Below the pieces are notes generated by a model. It worked only from the letters and a program-made list of their open reading frames with translations, searched no databases and had not been told where the DNA came from. Position numbers and translations under genes: made by a program. This document shows positions 12,433-12,466 of a stretch of DNA of 12,466 nt, piece by piece (positions within the stretch are counted from its first letter, which is position 1; every line of letters begins with the position of its first letter). This stretch comes from Caryophanales bacterium UBA4365 (GTDB taxonomy: Bacteria > Bacillota_I > Bacilli_A > RFN20 > CAG-826). The stretch lies in contig DGSJ01000050.1 in NCBI GenBank assembly GCA_002393905.1, positions 1 to 12,466 on the forward strand. Reading direction: 5' to 3'.

Positions 12433-12466
12433 TGAAAAAATTATTAGTTAAAACTAACTTTTTTCA
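12433..12466. repeat. AT-rich inverted repeat at the window end
   Basis: TGAAAAAA (12433-12440) pairs with TTTTTTCA (12459-12466) and TTAGTT pairs with AACTAA inside it, with a small internal loop. It may be the terminator of a gene arriving from the right on the minus strand, or simple AT-rich symmetry. The window ends here. Confidence 0.35.

Noticed and set aside
1..12466. Recoded TGA codons as in mycoplasmas.
   Set aside because: Tryptophans in the genes examined are TGG and no gene needs TGA read-through.
1..12466. Transfer RNA genes, ribosomal RNA genes, insertion sequences or prophage genes.
   Set aside because: No cloverleaf, rRNA segment, transposase, integrase or flanking target duplication was recognised.

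Overview
The window looks like a low-GC member of the Firmicutes/Bacilli side of the bacterial tree, possibly one of the small-genome gut lineages near Erysipelotrichia or the mollicutes. The evidence is AT-rich spacers, strong GGAGG-type ribosome binding sites, compact short-stem terminators with T runs, an XRE-regulator style typical of Firmicutes, and a large wall-less-type surface protein held by a C-terminal membrane helix. The standard code is used: tryptophans are TGG and TGA is not read through. The exact lineage is inference.

Layout. (1) 1-474: the 3' end of an upstream gene, then a small two-helix membrane protein of unknown function, closed by a terminator. (2) 549-779: a lone Phd/YefM-type antitoxin-like gene whose promoter overlaps that terminator. 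(3) 819-3114, minus strand: an amino-sugar operon. An XRE helix-turn-helix domain is fused to phosphoglucosamine mutase (GlmM), followed with an 8-base overlap by a stand-alone left-handed beta-helix acetyltransferase resembling the C-terminal half of GlmU. (4) 3279-4001, plus strand: nagB, divergent from the glmM fusion across a 164-base control region. (5) 4062-4697, minus strand: mntP, a manganese exporter with no visible ribosome binding site. (6) 4775-8654: a long leader that can hide its own ribosome binding site, then a 1235-residue secreted multidomain surface protein. (7) 8655-8969: a spacer with a terminator, a GC-rich island and a promoter covered by a 20-base palindrome. (8) 8970-12400: a three-gene operon for UDP-N-acetyl-L-fucosamine (capE/fnlA, capF/fnlB, capG/fnlC). 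Its first enzyme also carries an N-terminal XRE DNA-binding domain.

How it fits together. NagB links fructose-6-phosphate and glucosamine-6-phosphate. GlmM makes glucosamine-1-phosphate, and the GlmU-like protein probably acetylates it. After uridylylation by an enzyme not in this window, CapE, CapF and CapG turn UDP-GlcNAc into UDP-L-FucNAc for a surface glycan. The most notable point is that the gateway enzymes of both branches (GlmM and CapE) have their own DNA-binding domains, and both have palindromic or repeated sites at their promoters. The two upstream regions also share a motif. I infer a possible system of enzymes that sense their substrate and regulate their own operons, which for GlmM could include nagB. 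Whether such fusions are already described could not be checked here.
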